A DNA stretch of 64,000 nucleotides. Origin: Callorhinus ursinus. Taxonomy: Eukaryota > Chordata > Mammalia > Carnivora > Otariidae. The DNA is taken from positions 6,979,561 through 7,043,560 of the forward strand of contig NW_020312867.1 in the NCBI RefSeq assembly GCF_003265705.1, written 5' to 3'. The notes beneath the pieces were generated by a model. It saw only the letters and a program-made list of their open reading frames with translations. It did not search any database and was not told the DNA's origin. Positions 33,500 through 44,869 of the stretch are shown here, piece by piece. The stretch's first letter is position 1. The number at the start of each line of letters is the position of its first letter. The position numbers and the translations under genes are program-made.

Positions 33500-33990
33500 A
33501 TCGTAATTTTTAAAGTATAGTTAATTGTATAAATAAAAAAAGTCTATGAATCAGTAAGAAAAGGACAAAAACTCAATAGGAAAAAAATGGAAATGGGCAG
33601 TTCTTAGAAGAAACAAATTGGCCATTAAAGATAATGCAAATGGGGACTCCCCTCTACTTGCTAGATGGGATGCTGCCCAATTCAGGAATCACTTAATAAA
33701 GCCAATTAGATATTCAAATTAAAAAAAAAAGACATGCAAAGGTAGTTGGCCTCAACTAGCAACACTGAAATTTAAATTAGATTTAAATTTAAACAAGAAG
33801 GTACCATTTTCACCTATCATATTGTTTAAAAATTAAAAGTTCAATGGTATCAAGGATTTGCAAGGTAGGGAATGAATGGGTTTGGCTGCTTTAGAGGGCA
33901 AGTTAGCAACATCTGTTAAAATGTCAAACATGTATGCCCTGTGACCTAGGACTGCTATTTCTAGGTTTAGTTCCAAAAGGCACACTCATC
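33500..33990 (+). repeat. old L1-like remnant around the retrocopy
   Basis: AAACAAATTGGCCATTAAAGAT and ATGGTATCAAGGATTTGCAAGG resemble L1 ORF2 C-terminal text. Confidence 0.5.
33641..33730 (+). mobile_element. short polyadenylated retrocopy, probably LTR-derived 3' end
   Basis: About 80 nt with AATAAA at 33695-33700, cleavage about 20 nt on, and an A10 tail at 33721. Flanks gataatgcaaa (33630) and gacatgcaaa (33731) look like diverged target repeats. The text resembles the R-region end of a carnivore endogenous retrovirus LTR transcript (from memory). It sits inside an old L1. No coding content. Confidence 0.5.
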
Positions 33991-34033
33991 TACTTTCACA
34001 TAGAGGCACAGAGAGGCACAGTCACCACAGCAT

Positions 34034-35150
34034 AAACTGAGCACCTACCATGTGTCAGTCACTGTACTAAATGTGGGGGTAGAATCATGAAAAGACAGAC
34101 AAAATCTCTGTCCTTGGGAACCTGGCATTCTACCGGAGAAGACAGACTCTAAACAAGGTAAATAAATATAGTGTATTAGGAGGTGGTAAATGCAAAGCCA
34201 TTTGCTCTCCAGGCCCCGAGGGGTGGATGGCAATGAGAGGAGGAAGGCAGGGGCTGGACAGAGACAAAGGAAGGGCAGGGTCTGACTACACTGTGGCCAC
34301 CCACTTTCAGCAGACACATCACCCAACGACTAGGAACCTGCAGGGCCACAGAGGAGCCAGACCCGGGTGGTGGTGGAGGTAAAGATAGAGAGCAGGGGCA
34401 TCAGAGCCGTGCCGTGTCCAGGGCCTACTAGGCAGAAGGTGCCCAGTGGGTGAGCGAGTGAATGAGGCAGTGCCTGCAGGCCAGGATGTGTGCAGGAACT
34501 TCCCAAGTCGTTCCAAGGGGTAAGCCTGACCCAAGGGATTCATCTCCTGTCATTCCTTCTGCATTGATTACATTCTAGGCTGAGTCTCAAGTTCCCATTC
34601 TTCATGAATGGATGACTGCGCGGTCTGAAATCACCAAAGCAGCCTTTTAGAGCTGAAAGGAAGCACAGACACATCTCGTCCACTCTACCTACAATTTCAG
34701 CCATCACTGTTTTGGCCTTATCCATGGGAAGGGGGTTTGTAATTTTAAGTAGAGTAGTTCAGGGACGTTTGGACCAAGACCACCAGAAGGTGAAGAGTGA
34801 GCCATATAGATAGCTGAAGGAAGAGTGTTCCAGGCAGCGGGAGCCACAAGTGTAAAGATAGGAGCATAGCAGGCATGTTTTAGAAATAGCTAGCAAGTCA
34901 GTGGCTGAATCAACTGGACAAGGAGGAGAATGTCAGGAGATATTCTGGCAGACCAACTGAGCCATAGTGAGGACTTTGATTTTTACTCTGAATGAGGTAG
35001 GAGGCCTGGGAGGGTTTTGAGCATTGATTAGCTCTCTGCTTTTAATGGGATAATTCTGGCTGCTGTGCTGGAAACAGAGGGAAGGAGAACAGGAATGGAA
35101 AAAGGGAAATCAATTAGTAGGCTGTTGCATTGTAGTTGTGAGAAATTGGA
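34034..35150 (-). repeat. L2/MIR-age ancient repeat fragments
   Basis: CTGAGCACCTACCATGTGTCAG..AAAATCTCTGTCCTTGGGAACCTGGCATTCTA and AGAGTGTTCCAGGCAGCGGG..GAGGACTTTGATTTTTACTCTGAATGAG. The same text type recurs at 51060-51640; exact family name uncertain. Confidence 0.55.
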
Positions 35151-35346
35151 AACCACCTAAATGTCCATAAGTAGGAGGGTATTTTAATAAACTGTCTATA
35201 GAATGGAATACTAAGCATCAGTTCAATTCAAAAAAGTTCAACTGATCTGGACTGATGGGGCAGTATTTTTGAGACACGGTTTTGGTTAGAAAACAAGCTG
35301 CTGATTGATATAAATTCATTATGAAACCATTATGTTTTGTTAAATT

Positions 35347-35453
35347 TAACTTAATTTATTTTAGGTAAACTCTATCCCCATTGTGAAGCTTGAACTTATA
35401 ACCCCGAGAGCAAGAGTTGCATGCTCCACAGACTGAGCAAGCCAGGGACTCCC
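35347..35453 (-). mobile_element. old Can-SINE, reverse
   Basis: Perfect target repeats gaaaccattatgtttt; diverged body. Confidence 0.88.
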
Positions 35454-35519
35454 GAAACCATTATGTTTTTTAAAAATATGCAAAACAACACTCCACTTTT
35501 CTTGTGGGTGTGTATAAAT

Positions 35520-35795
35520 AGTGTCAGCTAGCACTTATCTGGCACTTACCGTATACCAAGCATGGTTTGAAGTGCTTTACATATAATAACCTATTTTATC
35601 CTAATACTAACTCTGTGAGGTCATGTCATCATTTCCACTTAATAGATTAAGGAAATTATGGCTCAGAGAGGGTAGACAACTTCTCAAAGGTCACACAGTT
35701 TGTATGTGACAGGGCCAGAATTTGAACACAGGAAGTCCAGCTCCAGAGACCAAACCCTTAACCACTGCCCTACATTGCCTCTCCTAAACAGAGAT
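35520..35795 (-). repeat. MIR, near full length
   Basis: ACTTACCGTATACCAAGCATGG..GGTCACACAGTTTGTATG..CCCTTAACCACTGCCCTACA. Confidence 0.9.
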
Positions 35796-36022
35796 ATATC
35801 TATATGACAGAAGGTATGGAAAATTTACAACAAACTGACAAGTGTGGGAACTTCAGAGGGGAGGAACTAAACTGGATTGTGGACAGAAAGGACAGATAAT
35901 GTGAGTTTTATCTTGGTTTTAGAAAAGAATGTAGCCATGTAGTTTTGTGTGATTTGAATTTATTGTTTTTTATAGTGGAAATCTGGTAGGGGAGAGAAAT
36001 CTGCAAAGGAGAGAAGGAGCCA

Positions 36023-36520
36023 GTGGATCAGAAAGTTATTCAGGCTCTTCAAACTCTTATTTTTTTTAAGCGAGAGAGAAAGAAAGAACCAACTTCTACC
36101 CTTGCTGCTTCCATATCTGCTCCTTCACTCTGTGTCTGTCAGTCCCTCCGCCATCTAAACCAGTGGCCACCAGGCCAAAAATCTGTACTTGCCTTCCAGC
36201 TCTGTGGAGGCCTCCTACTTCATGGAGAATGGACAACAGCCACCCATTGGCTCTGGGTGGCAACTAACTCTCAGACACCTCCAGGCAGGGTGGCTGCAAT
36301 CACCCAAGAACACCACCCTGGAGAAGGTTGCAAGTGTGAGCCATTGGTGACAGCCATCAAAAGGATCCCTGGAGAAGGGAGCACCACTCTGTCTTCCATA
36401 GTTCCCATCCAGCCAAGCAAAGGGAAATCTGCAGGTGTTTCCTGGTCTCTTTCTTCACAGCTGATGTGGAGTTCTTTTGGGGGAAGGATTACAGAGACCT
36501 TAGCAACCTGATTAAGAATG
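36023..36520. other. unassigned GC-richer block, open on both strands
   Basis: A 162-codon plus-strand frame and a 158-codon minus-strand frame (36271-36747) overlap. Neither has a recognisable domain, and the minus frame runs into L1 text. Possibly an old repeat. Confidence 0.3.
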
Positions 36521-36524
36521 AAAG

Positions 36525-36830
36525 ACCATAGGAAACAACCTGAATGTCCACCAACTGATGAATGCATCCATAAAAGGTGGTAAATCCATGCAATGGAATA
36601 GTATATTTTAGTAAAGTGAATTAAGTACTGATACATACTATAACATAAATGAACCTGAAACATTATACAAATAAAAGAAGCCAGACTGGAAGTGACAAAT
36701 ATTGTATAATTCCATTTATAAGAAATTTCTGGAAGAGGCAAATCCATAGAGACAGAAAGTAGATTAATTTTTGCTAGGGCCTGGGTGGGGGGGAGGGAGA
36801 GTGAGTGATGATGCAGGGGTTTCTTTTAAG
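36525..36830 (+). mobile_element. old L1 3' end
   Basis: AACCTGAATGTCCACCAACTGATG..GCAATGGAATAGTATATTTTAG..GGGCCTGGGTGGGGGGGAGGG. Confidence 0.75.
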
Positions 36831-37029
36831 CTCATGTAAAATCAGTGCTAGCCAGGCCCAAGTGGGGCCTTTGTCTTTTGGGAGTAGGAAAGAGAATCTC
36901 TTGAAATCCCATCCTCTGCATTTGCAGTGGGCACTGGCTTGGTACATCAGCAAGGTACTTTAATATTTGAGATCTTTTATATTAAAATATGTTTTAAAAT
37001 TACAAAAATAATACATGCCTATGACAGAA

Positions 37030-37210
37030 TGGAGGGTATATGTTAGGTGCTGTACATTCATGACTTTACTTATCTTTGCAACACCTTTGCCAGGTAGGTG
37101 CAATTATTTCCAATTTCCAGATGGAAAAAACTGAGGCTCTAGAGAGGTGACATGAACTGCCCAAGATCACATAGCAGAGTTAAGATTTGCAGCCAGGTCC
37201 ATTTGGGTTC
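37030..37210 (-). repeat. MIR
   Basis: CCAATTTCCAGATGGAAAAAACTGAGGCTC..CTGCCCAAGATCACATAGCAG. Confidence 0.8.
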
Positions 37211-37660
37211 ATAAACATATATGAAGTAAAAAGTGAAAAAGCCCTGTACCTCCTGCCACACCCCATTGCCAATCCCTCTCCCTCGGTTAAAAAAAATTAG
37301 TGTTAAAAGATGATTATGTATCTTTCAGAGATTTTTGCATAAAAATACAAACCCTCATATATCTATATTCATACATGTACACATTTAGGTATTTTTATAT
37401 TTTTATATATGTGTTTATATATTTTTAATTTCTCACTTTAAAAGTAATACTTTCTTATTTATAATACTTAGAAAATATAGGAAATAATAAAGAAGAAACA
37501 AAAAATAACTATTACATAGACTTTAGAAGAAGCACCATCTCCACTATTAGCATTTTAGTATATTTCCTTCCAGTCTTTTTAAAATGTATTAGATATTCAG
37601 TAGATACAAATACAAATATATGTATGTAAAACGTATGGTTGTATAAAGAATGAGGCAACA

Positions 37661-37853
37661 GGGCACCTGGGTGGCTCAGTCGTTAAGCGTCTGCCTTTGG
37701 CTCAGGTCATGATCCCAGGGTCCTGGGATCGAGCTCTGCATTGGGCTCCCTGCTCTGCAGGAAGCCTGCTTCTCCCTCTTCTACTCCCCCTGCTTGTGTT
37801 CCCTCTCTCACTGTGTCTCTCTCTGTCAAATAAATAAATAAAAGCTTTAAAAA
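37661..37853 (+). mobile_element. Can-SINE (subfamily A)
   Basis: GGGCACCTGGGTGGCTCAGTC head; tail hosts the next SINE. Confidence 0.93.
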
Positions 37854-37865
37854 GTAAGAAAGAGA

Positions 37866-38055
37866 GGGGTGCCTGGGTGGCTCAGTTGGTTAAGCGACTG
37901 CCTTCGGCTCAGGTCATGATCCTGGAGTCCCGGGATCAAGTCCCGCATCGGGCTCCCTGCTCAGCAGGGAGTCTGCCTTTCCCTCTGACCCTCTTCCCTC
38001 TTGTGCTGTCTCTCATTCTCTCTCTCTCAAATAAATAAAATCTTTAAAAAAAAAA
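37866..38055 (+). mobile_element. Can-SINE (subfamily B), nested in tail
   Basis: Perfect target repeats aaaaagtaagaaagagag. Confidence 0.94.
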
Positions 38056-38221
38056 GTAAGAAAGAGAGAAAGAAAGAAAGAGAGGCAAATTCTGTATACA
38101 TATGTACAATTCAATTTAATAAGAACATTTCCATTATCTTTCAAACTCTCAATTTTATTTGTTTCCCCAATTCATCCTGAACCCACCCCTGTTAATGTGC
38201 AATAGCTATCTTGAATTTTGT

Positions 38222-38252
38222 TTTTTTTTAAAGATTTTATTTATTTCTTTAT
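38222..38252 (-). mobile_element. Can-SINE tail-only fragment, reverse
   Basis: Poly-T then AAAGATTTTATTTATTTC with no body following; extreme 5' truncation. Confidence 0.6.
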
Positions 38253-38277
38253 AATTTTACCACATAGGTATATATCC

Positions 38278-38750
38278 CTGTATTGGTTATCTATTGCTAC
38301 AAAACAGATTATCCCCAAACTTAGCTTAAAATTACAAATATATATTATTTTATACAGTTTCTGAGGGTCAGAGATTCAGTGGTTAATAACAGTGGTTCTG
38401 GCTCTGGGTCACAGATAAGGTTGTAGTCAAGCTGTTGGCTATAATCATCTGGAGGCTTGGCTGGGGCAGGGGGATCTTCACATGACTATTGGCAGGAGGT
38501 TTCATTTAGTTCCTCACCACACATGGGCCTCTCTGTAGGGCTGCTCATAACATGGCAGGTGGCTACCCCCAGAATGATTGATGAGAGAAAGAGATAACCT
38601 AGTCTTGAAAGTGACATACCATCATCCCTGCCATTTGCCATCAGTAACATAGAACAACTCTGGTATATTGTGGGAGGGGACCATACAAGGGTGTGAATAC
38701 CAAGAGGGAGGGATCTTTGGGGGCCATCTTGGATGCGGCTGGCTACCACA
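38278..38750. repeat. MER-class DNA-transposon-like repeat
   Basis: TTGGTTATCTATTGCTACAAAAC..GGTTGTAGTCAAGCTGTTGG..CATGACTATTGGCAGGAGGTTTC..CACACATGGGCCTCTC. This is a well-known mammalian MER text; exact name not certain. Confidence 0.6.
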
Positions 38751-39007
38751 AACTCTACACAGTATGTAGATTAGTTTTTCCTGTTTTCACACTACATATA
38801 AATGGAATCATACTTCACTGTTCTCTTACAATTTTTTTATGCAACATGTTTCTAAGATTCTTTTATGTTGTGTGTAACTAAATCCACTTGTTTTCTCACT
38901 GTATCATATTACTAAGTATAAATATACTACTATTTGTTTAAATGTTTTGCTATAATGGACCTATGAGTAGTTTCCAAATTTTTGCTATTACAAGTAGTGC
39001 TGCTATT

Positions 39008-39205
39008 GGGACGCCTGGGTGGCTCAATGGGTTAAGTATCTGTCTGTAGTTCAGGTCATGATCCCGGGGTCCTGGGATTGAGTCCTGCATCAGGCTGGAT
39101 TGAGTCCTGCATCAGGCTCCTTGCTCAGGAGGGAGCCTGCTTCTCCTTCTCCCTCTGCTCCGCCTGCTTGTGCTCTCTCTGACAAAAAAAAAAAAAACAA
39201 AAACA
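39008..39205 (+). mobile_element. Can-SINE with 22-bp internal tandem duplication
   Basis: Body carries two adjacent identical 22-mers (39075-39096 and 39097-39118); target repeats acaagtagtgctgctat. Confidence 0.93.
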
Positions 39206-39251
39206 AGTAGTGCTGCTATAAACATTTTTTTTAAGTTTATTTAAGTTTACT

Positions 39252-39358
39252 TATTTTTTTTTTTAGTAGTAATCTCTACACACCCAATGTCAGGCTAGAA
39301 CTCACCACCCCGAGATCATGAGTTGCATGCTCCTCTAGCTGAGTCAGCTAGGCACCCC
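39252..39358 (-). mobile_element. old Can-SINE, reverse
   Basis: GTCAGGCTAGAACTCACCACCCC..GAGTCAGCTAGGCACCCC; target repeats ctgctataaacat. Confidence 0.87.
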
Positions 39359-39856
39359 TGCTGCTATAAACATTCTTATACCTGCACATGTGCAAGAGTT
39401 TTTTTAGAGCATGTATCAAAGAATAGAATTGCTGGGTCATAGGTTGTGGGCATCATCAATTCTACTAGGTAACAATACATTTTTTTTCCAAAGTTATTCC
39501 ATATTCTTGAACCACACTTGATTTTATCAGATTTTCCCATTTTTCCCAGTCTGGTGGGTGTGAAATGGCATCTCACTGAGGTTTTAGTTTTCATTTTCCT
39601 TGATAACTAGTGAGGTTGAGCATCTTTTCAGATTTATTGACCACTCTGTTTCTGTTTTCTCTGTAGCATCTATGCAAGGATTTTCTCCACTTTTGTTTTG
39701 TCTTTATCATATTGATTTATAGCCTTTTTCCTATGCATGGTATTTAGAGTGTCACACAACTAATTTTGTATACTTTTATTTTCACTTAACATTACACCAC
39801 AAGCATTTCCTCATCATCTAAATCTCAGCAAACATGTTTTTAAAACAATGTTTTCT

Positions 39857-40049
39857 GGGGTGCCTGGGTGGCTCAGTTGGTTAAGTATCTGCCTTTGGCT
39901 CAGGTTGTGATCCCAGGGTCCTAGTTTCGAGCCCCATGTTGGGCTCCCTGCTCAGTAGGAAGCCTGCTTCTCCCTCTCCGTATCCCCTACTTGTGCTCTC
40001 TCTCTCTCTCAAATAGATAAATACAATCTTTAAAAAAATTTTTTTAAAA
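39857..40049 (+). mobile_element. Can-SINE
   Basis: Target repeats taaaacaatgttttc / taaaacagtgttttc. Confidence 0.93.
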
Positions 40050-40500
40050 CAGTGTTTTCCAATTAAAACAAAATAGTCACATTAGATAACACAGAAAAGT
40101 ATAAAAAGGAAAAGAAAATTACCCATAATTTGCGTACCCAGCAATAACTACCTTTTTGCATTCTGGCAGAATTCCTTCTACTATATTTTGTGTGTAATGT
40201 ACATTTTTTATAAATCATAATCCTCAGTATAGTTTTGCAATTTATTTTTTAAGTGTTATGCTTTGAGCATTTTCCCACTTCATTAAATATTACTCAATTA
40301 CAATTTTAATGTGGAAATTTAACCCATGTAAACCGTCACCTTATTTATTGACCTTCTTAATTTTTAATTTTCTTTCCTGTGTTATAAATAACATTGCACA
40401 GACATCTCTGTAGATAAATCTTTGGATGCATTTCACTTAAATTCAATTCCAATCAAAGATCATTTCTCAATGATCTTTCCAGACCTGTGTTTAAGGCTTT
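40050..40500. repeat. degenerate L1-like text
   Basis: AGTATAAAAAGGAAAAGAAAATTACCC..GCATTTTCCCACTTCATTAAATATT resembles an inverted old L1; weak. Confidence 0.4.
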
Positions 40501-40569
40501 TGGTAAATATTGCAAAATTCCCTTCCCAAAAGACCCTATCCATCTCTCCAAAATATAAATTTCTTCATG

Positions 40570-40830
40570 TCCTTTCCCTTCAAAAAGCCTGGCTGGTTCT
40601 TCTGGTGTGTATGCCGTGTCCTGCACATGCAGATGCACATTTATGTTCAGTCTCTGCTACCACCACTGCCCTCTAAGCCATCCCAATTTATTTCTAGATC
40701 ACACCATGGACACTCACGTTAGATCTCCTTGCCTTTGCTGAGGCAGCGCCCTCCACCTAAAATGCCCCTTACCTCCTTTCTCTTCCAGGCAAAATCCTAT
40801 TCTTTTAAGGACCAGTTCAATAAAGCCCAT
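40570..40830 (+). repeat. L2
   Basis: TCCTTGCCTTTGCTGAGGCAGCGCCCTCCACCTAAAATGCCCC..AAGGACCAGTTCAATAAAGCCC. Confidence 0.75.
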
Positions 40831-40987
40831 GTCTCTGGGCAGGGCTGATCTGCCCTCTGCTGGGCCCCCAAAGCACATCATAGACTTCCATAATGATAAT
40901 TTTCACGTTGAAATAATTGTGACACTGGAGGTTTCACAGATTCACACAAATCAGATCACATCCTGCCCCAGTTCAAAACTCGTCCAT

Positions 40988-41190
40988 GGGGGGCATCTGG
41001 GTGGCTCAGTTGGTTAAGCCTCTGCCTTCGACTCAGGTCATGATCCTAGGGTCCTGGGATGGAGTCCCACATCAGGCTTCCTGCTCAGCGGGGAGCCTGC
41101 TTCTCCCTCTCCCTCTGCCACTCCCCCTGCTTGTGCTCTCTCTCTCTCTCTGTCAAATAAATAAATAAAATCTTAAAAAACAAAACAAAA
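40988..41190 (+). mobile_element. Can-SINE
   Basis: Target repeats caaaactcgtccatgg / caaaactcttccgtgg. Confidence 0.93.
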
Positions 41191-41199
41191 CTCTTCCGT

Positions 41200-42570
41200 G
41201 GAACATAATAGAAAGTTCAGAAATTGGCCCCAATACACTTGGGAATGAAGATTATGATAATAGAGACATTTCAAACGAGTTGGGAAAAAATGAAATTATT
41301 GGGATAACTAGGTGATTGATTATTTGGAAAAAAATTGTGGATTCCTGCCTCACACCGAAGTGACTTTATGATGGCACAAGATTGAAATGTAAAATATGAA
41401 GCCATGTAAAAACTAGAAGAAAGTAGAGAATTTGTTTTCTAATATTGAATTGGAGGTTTTCCTAAGAATGACATAGAACCTGGAAACCACAAAGGAAAAG
41501 ACTGATAAATTGAGATACATACAAAATAAAAGTTTGTCCATGGTAATAAATAATAAACTGGAAAAATCTTTACATCTTAGGTGTAGAAAAAAAGGATAAA
41601 AATTCCTATAAATCAACAAGGAAAAGCTCAATGGAAAGACCAACTGAAAAAAGGGCAAATGAAGTGAACAGAGAATTCACCAGAACTCCCCCCAAAAAAG
41701 GCTCATAAATACGAAAAATTGCTCAACTTCTCTCTTAATAAAAAGAAATGAGGGGTGCCTGGGTGGCTCAGTTGTTAAGTGTCTGCCTTCCCCGTTAGGG
41801 TCATGATCCCAGGGTCCTGCTTGGCAGGAAGCCTGCTTCTCCCTCTCCCACTCCGCCTGCTTGCGTTCCCTCTCTCGCTCTCTCTGTCAAATAAATAAAT
41901 ACAATCTTTAATAAAAAAAAGAAATGAAAAATAAAAGTGCCTGTTGGTTTTTATCTTTCTGATTGGCAAGGAAAGTAAGGTTTGATAACACACTGCCGTT
42001 CAGGATGTAAGGAAAGAGGCACTCTCTTATTGATGGGAGGACAAACTGGTACAACCTATGGAGAGTACTTTGCCAATATCCATTAAAACAAAACAAAAAC
42101 AAGTTCATATACTCATTTACTGATATTCCACTTCCAGGAATTTACCTAACAGATAAACTCCCATGTATGCAAAATAACAAATGGACAAGTTCTAGCACTA
42201 TTTGTAATAGGAAAGGAATGGAAACTAAGTGTTCACAAATAGATTAGGCAAGTAAATTATGGCTTGTCTTTATAAAGCTGTGTATTAATTTAAAAAACTG
42301 AGGCAGATCGAAAATGTGGAGCTCAGTCATAAGAGCAAGATGTAGAAGTGTTTATAGCAAGCTACCATTTGTGTAAAAAAATCTGTACAAGTAATTTGCC
42401 TGTGACTACAGTGACCATCTCTGAAAGACCTCAGAAGAAAATGATGATCGCTGTGGGGGGACCCGTGGATTGGAAAGAAGGGGTGGGAAAAGGACTTAAC
42501 TTTTTCATTCTATGCTCTTTGCATATTTTTAATATTCGGTGTTCCTGTACACCTATTTTTAATCAATTAA
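41200..42570 (+). mobile_element. old L1 3' half with one SINE
   Basis: AAATCAACAAGGAAAAGCTCAATGG, GGCAAATGAAGTGAACAGAGAATTC, CCATGTATGCAAAATAACAAATGG in L1 sense; no intact frame. Confidence 0.75.
41752..41921 (+). mobile_element. Can-SINE with internal deletion
   Basis: GGGTCCTG joins directly to CTTGGCAGGAAGCC, skipping the usual GGGATCGAGCC block; target repeats aaaaagaaatga. Confidence 0.9.
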
Positions 42571-42639
42571 ATTAACATAAAACACCTTTCAATGTTTAGG
42601 ATCAAGTCTAACTCACTTCCATGGTCAACTTTCCAACCT

Positions 42640-43370
42640 CCTCCCATGCCACATTTCCTCTCCCTCACTACCTTCCAGTCAACTTGCTTCTCCTTCAGTT
42701 TCTGGAACATTCCAAGATCTTCCTGCCTCAGGACATTCTGCACAAGCTGTTCCGTCTTCCCAAGCTGCTGTTCTCTAGGTTCTTACCATGGGTCAGCATT
42801 TTCTTATATTTCTTTTTTTTTTTTTAGATTTTATTTATTTATTTGACAGAGAGAGACACAGCAAGAGAAGAAACACAAGCAAGGGGAGCGGGAGAGAGCG
42901 AAGCAGGCTTCCCGCTAAGCAGGGAACGCGACGCAGGGCTCCATCCCAGGACCCTGGGATCATGACCTGAACTGAAGGCAGATGCTTAACGACTGAGCCA
43001 CTCAGGTGCCCCAGCATTTTCTTGCATTTCAAGTCTTGCGTTCTGTGTCATCTCTTCAAAGAGGCCATCCCTGGCCACCCTACATAAACAATTTGTTGAA
43101 TAAATGCCTCTCACTCGCTGGGCAGGCAGGGCAGGGTTTACATCCCTGACCAGCCAGTCTAAATAAGTACCTCCCTTCACTCTCTCTGTAACAATACCCT
43201 GATTCACTTCTTTCATAGCACTAGTCACTATTTGAAATTACCTTGTTTGTGTATTTTCTTAGTTGTTTACTGTCTCTCTCCAGCTCAGGGGTTTGTCTCC
43301 ATGAAAGCAGGGGCCATGTCTTGTCTTGTTTCTATCTTCAGCAACCCAAATAATAAACATTTGTTGAATA
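42640..43370 (+). repeat. L2 split by a SINE
   Basis: TCTGGAACATTCCAAGATCTTCC..GAGGCCATCCCTGGCC..AAAGCAGGGGCCATGTCTTG..AAACATTTGTTGAATAAA. Confidence 0.8.
42812..43012 (-). mobile_element. Can-SINE (subfamily A), reverse
   Basis: Target repeats cagcattttcttatattt / cagcattttcttgcattt. Last SINE before the 7.7-kb SINE-free interval. Confidence 0.94.
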
Positions 43371-43384
43371 AATTTATGCAACAC

Positions 43385-43545
43385 ATACTACACACCATAC
43401 ACTGTGCTACAGATTTTATAAATAACAACTCTTCCAATTCTCACAATAACTCAATGAGGGAGATTGGTTTTTTACCTATTTTACAGTTAAGGAAATTGAG
43501 GCACGGAGCGGTTGAAGAACTTGCCAACTAACAGAGTTGGAATCC
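43385..43545 (-). repeat. MIR
   Basis: CTACAGATTTTATAAATAACAAC..TATTTTACAGTTAAGGAAATTGAGGCACG. Confidence 0.8.
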
Positions 43546-43784
43546 AAGACACAAGGTTCTTAGCTACAACACGACGCTTTTTAGATATATAACCTCGCAG
43601 ATGGATGAAACTGACTAAACGAACGAACTCATGGAAATATGAATATAAACGTTGATTTTTTGTGTGTCTCCAGATTCCCCAGATCTGCCGCAAGGGGGCG
43701 CCCTCTCCCAGGTCTTGACGCCAGTCCTCAAGGCGCGCACTCCCTTTGCGTCTCGGGCTCGCGCGCGCTGCCGCGGCACCGGAA

Positions 43785-43984
43785 GTGACTGAGCTTGCAA
43801 GTTCCCCCGGTCTCTTCAGGGGAAACTGAGGCCGGCTCGTTCGGAAGAGACAGCGCGAGTCGTCAGCCAGGTAGGCCGGCCCGGGTCCGCGGCGCGGAAC
43901 TTGGCCACGAAGACCCCTCGCGTCTGGAAACGACCTGGCCGATGAAGGGGGGATGTGGCCCCCCATGGCTCGCGGGGCTCGCAG
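43785..43984 (+). other. BCL2L1: possible distal alternative first exon(s) of BCL2L1
   Basis: Two good donors lie in the distal part of the island: GTCAGCCAG|GTAGGC after 43870 and GGCTCGCAG|GTGAGA after 43984. An ETS site sits just upstream. Mammalian BCL2L1 is known to use several upstream non-coding first exons, so either donor could splice to the acceptor at 45406 or 45424. The exon starts are not visible. Confidence 0.4.
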
Positions 43985-44705
43985 GTGAGAGCGCCGCCTC
44001 CCCTGTGCGTGGCAGGCGCTGCGCCCAATGGGAGCCCTCGCCGTCCCGCTTTTGTGCTGACTGGGCTCGCTGATTGGTTACGCCGGGGCGGGCCGCCGGG
44101 GGCGAGACCCCTCCTCCCTGAAAGGACTAGGGGGCGCCCCTGAGGGAGAGCTGTTGCCTGGCAACGGGGCGGTGGCCTGGCGGGTACCCGGCCTAGCGCG
44201 CGGGAGAAGCCGCCAGGCCGCAGCCCACCCGCCCCGGGCTCGGGAGAGGTGCAGCCCCCGGCCCCTAAGCCCTCCCGGGGGCGCCAGGAAGCCGCCTTGG
44301 GCCTGTCCTCAGGAAAACGTGGTCTCAGCTGTTGTGGTGGGGGGAGGCTCGAGCAGGCCTCAGTCCCTCTCCCTGACCCGAGGAGAGGCCCAGCGCCTCA
44401 CCCTCACCCCGTCTTTGTGCAGGGCGCCGGCGGCCATTGTGTCCGTGCGGGGAATGGAGGACCCGGCAATCCCCCTCCACCGCCGCCACGTCCAGGGCCT
44501 TTGGGGAATTAAGAGAAAATCAGCGGTGTTTCTGGGGGGTCCCCGGCCGTCAGCCTCCCGGAAAGGCCCGGGGATGGCCTTTCCGAAGTCAGACCGCAGA
44601 TCCGAGGCAGTTTTCCCCTCCCTCTGTCCCTTCTCGAAACCTTGAGCCCCATTGAGAAGTCCCTGCAGGGTTTCGGAAGCCTTACCCTGAGCTGGTACTT
44701 AAATA

Positions 44706-44733
44706 GAAACAACAACAACAACAACAACAACAA
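44706..44733. repeat. (AAC)n microsatellite
   Basis: About nine AAC units inside the BCL2L1 CpG island. Confidence 0.95.
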
Positions 44734-44869
44734 AAACCCCTAAACCCCACACCAGCCACCTCCGGGAGAGTTCTCCTGGCTCCCAGTAGGAGGCGGAGAG
44801 CCAAGGGGCGTGCAAGAGCGAGGGGGCTGGGCTCCCGGGTGGCAGGAGGCCGCTGCCGAGTGGCCGCCC

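Larger units (their letters stand above)
38770..39855 (-). mobile_element. old L1, reverse, with two SINEs
   Basis: ATAAATGGAATCATAC, AATAGAATTGCTGGGTCATAGG, GTGTGAAATGGCATCTCACTG and GTGAGGTTGAGCATCTTTTC are the inverse of L1 3' text. Confidence 0.8.

Noticed and set aside
32240..43680. A shared bidirectional TPX2-BCL2L1 promoter
   Set aside because: The two CpG-rich starts are about 11 kb apart, with repeat-rich DNA between them, so each gene has its own promoter.
43487..43966. 159-codon minus-strand frame in the BCL2L1 CpG island
   Set aside because: Starts in an AT-rich MIR and runs into GC-rich promoter DNA; composition artefact with no domain.
44154..44645. 163-codon plus-strand frame in the BCL2L1 CpG island
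   Set aside because: Pro/Arg/Gly-rich text typical of CpG islands; no domain and lies upstream of the known leader.
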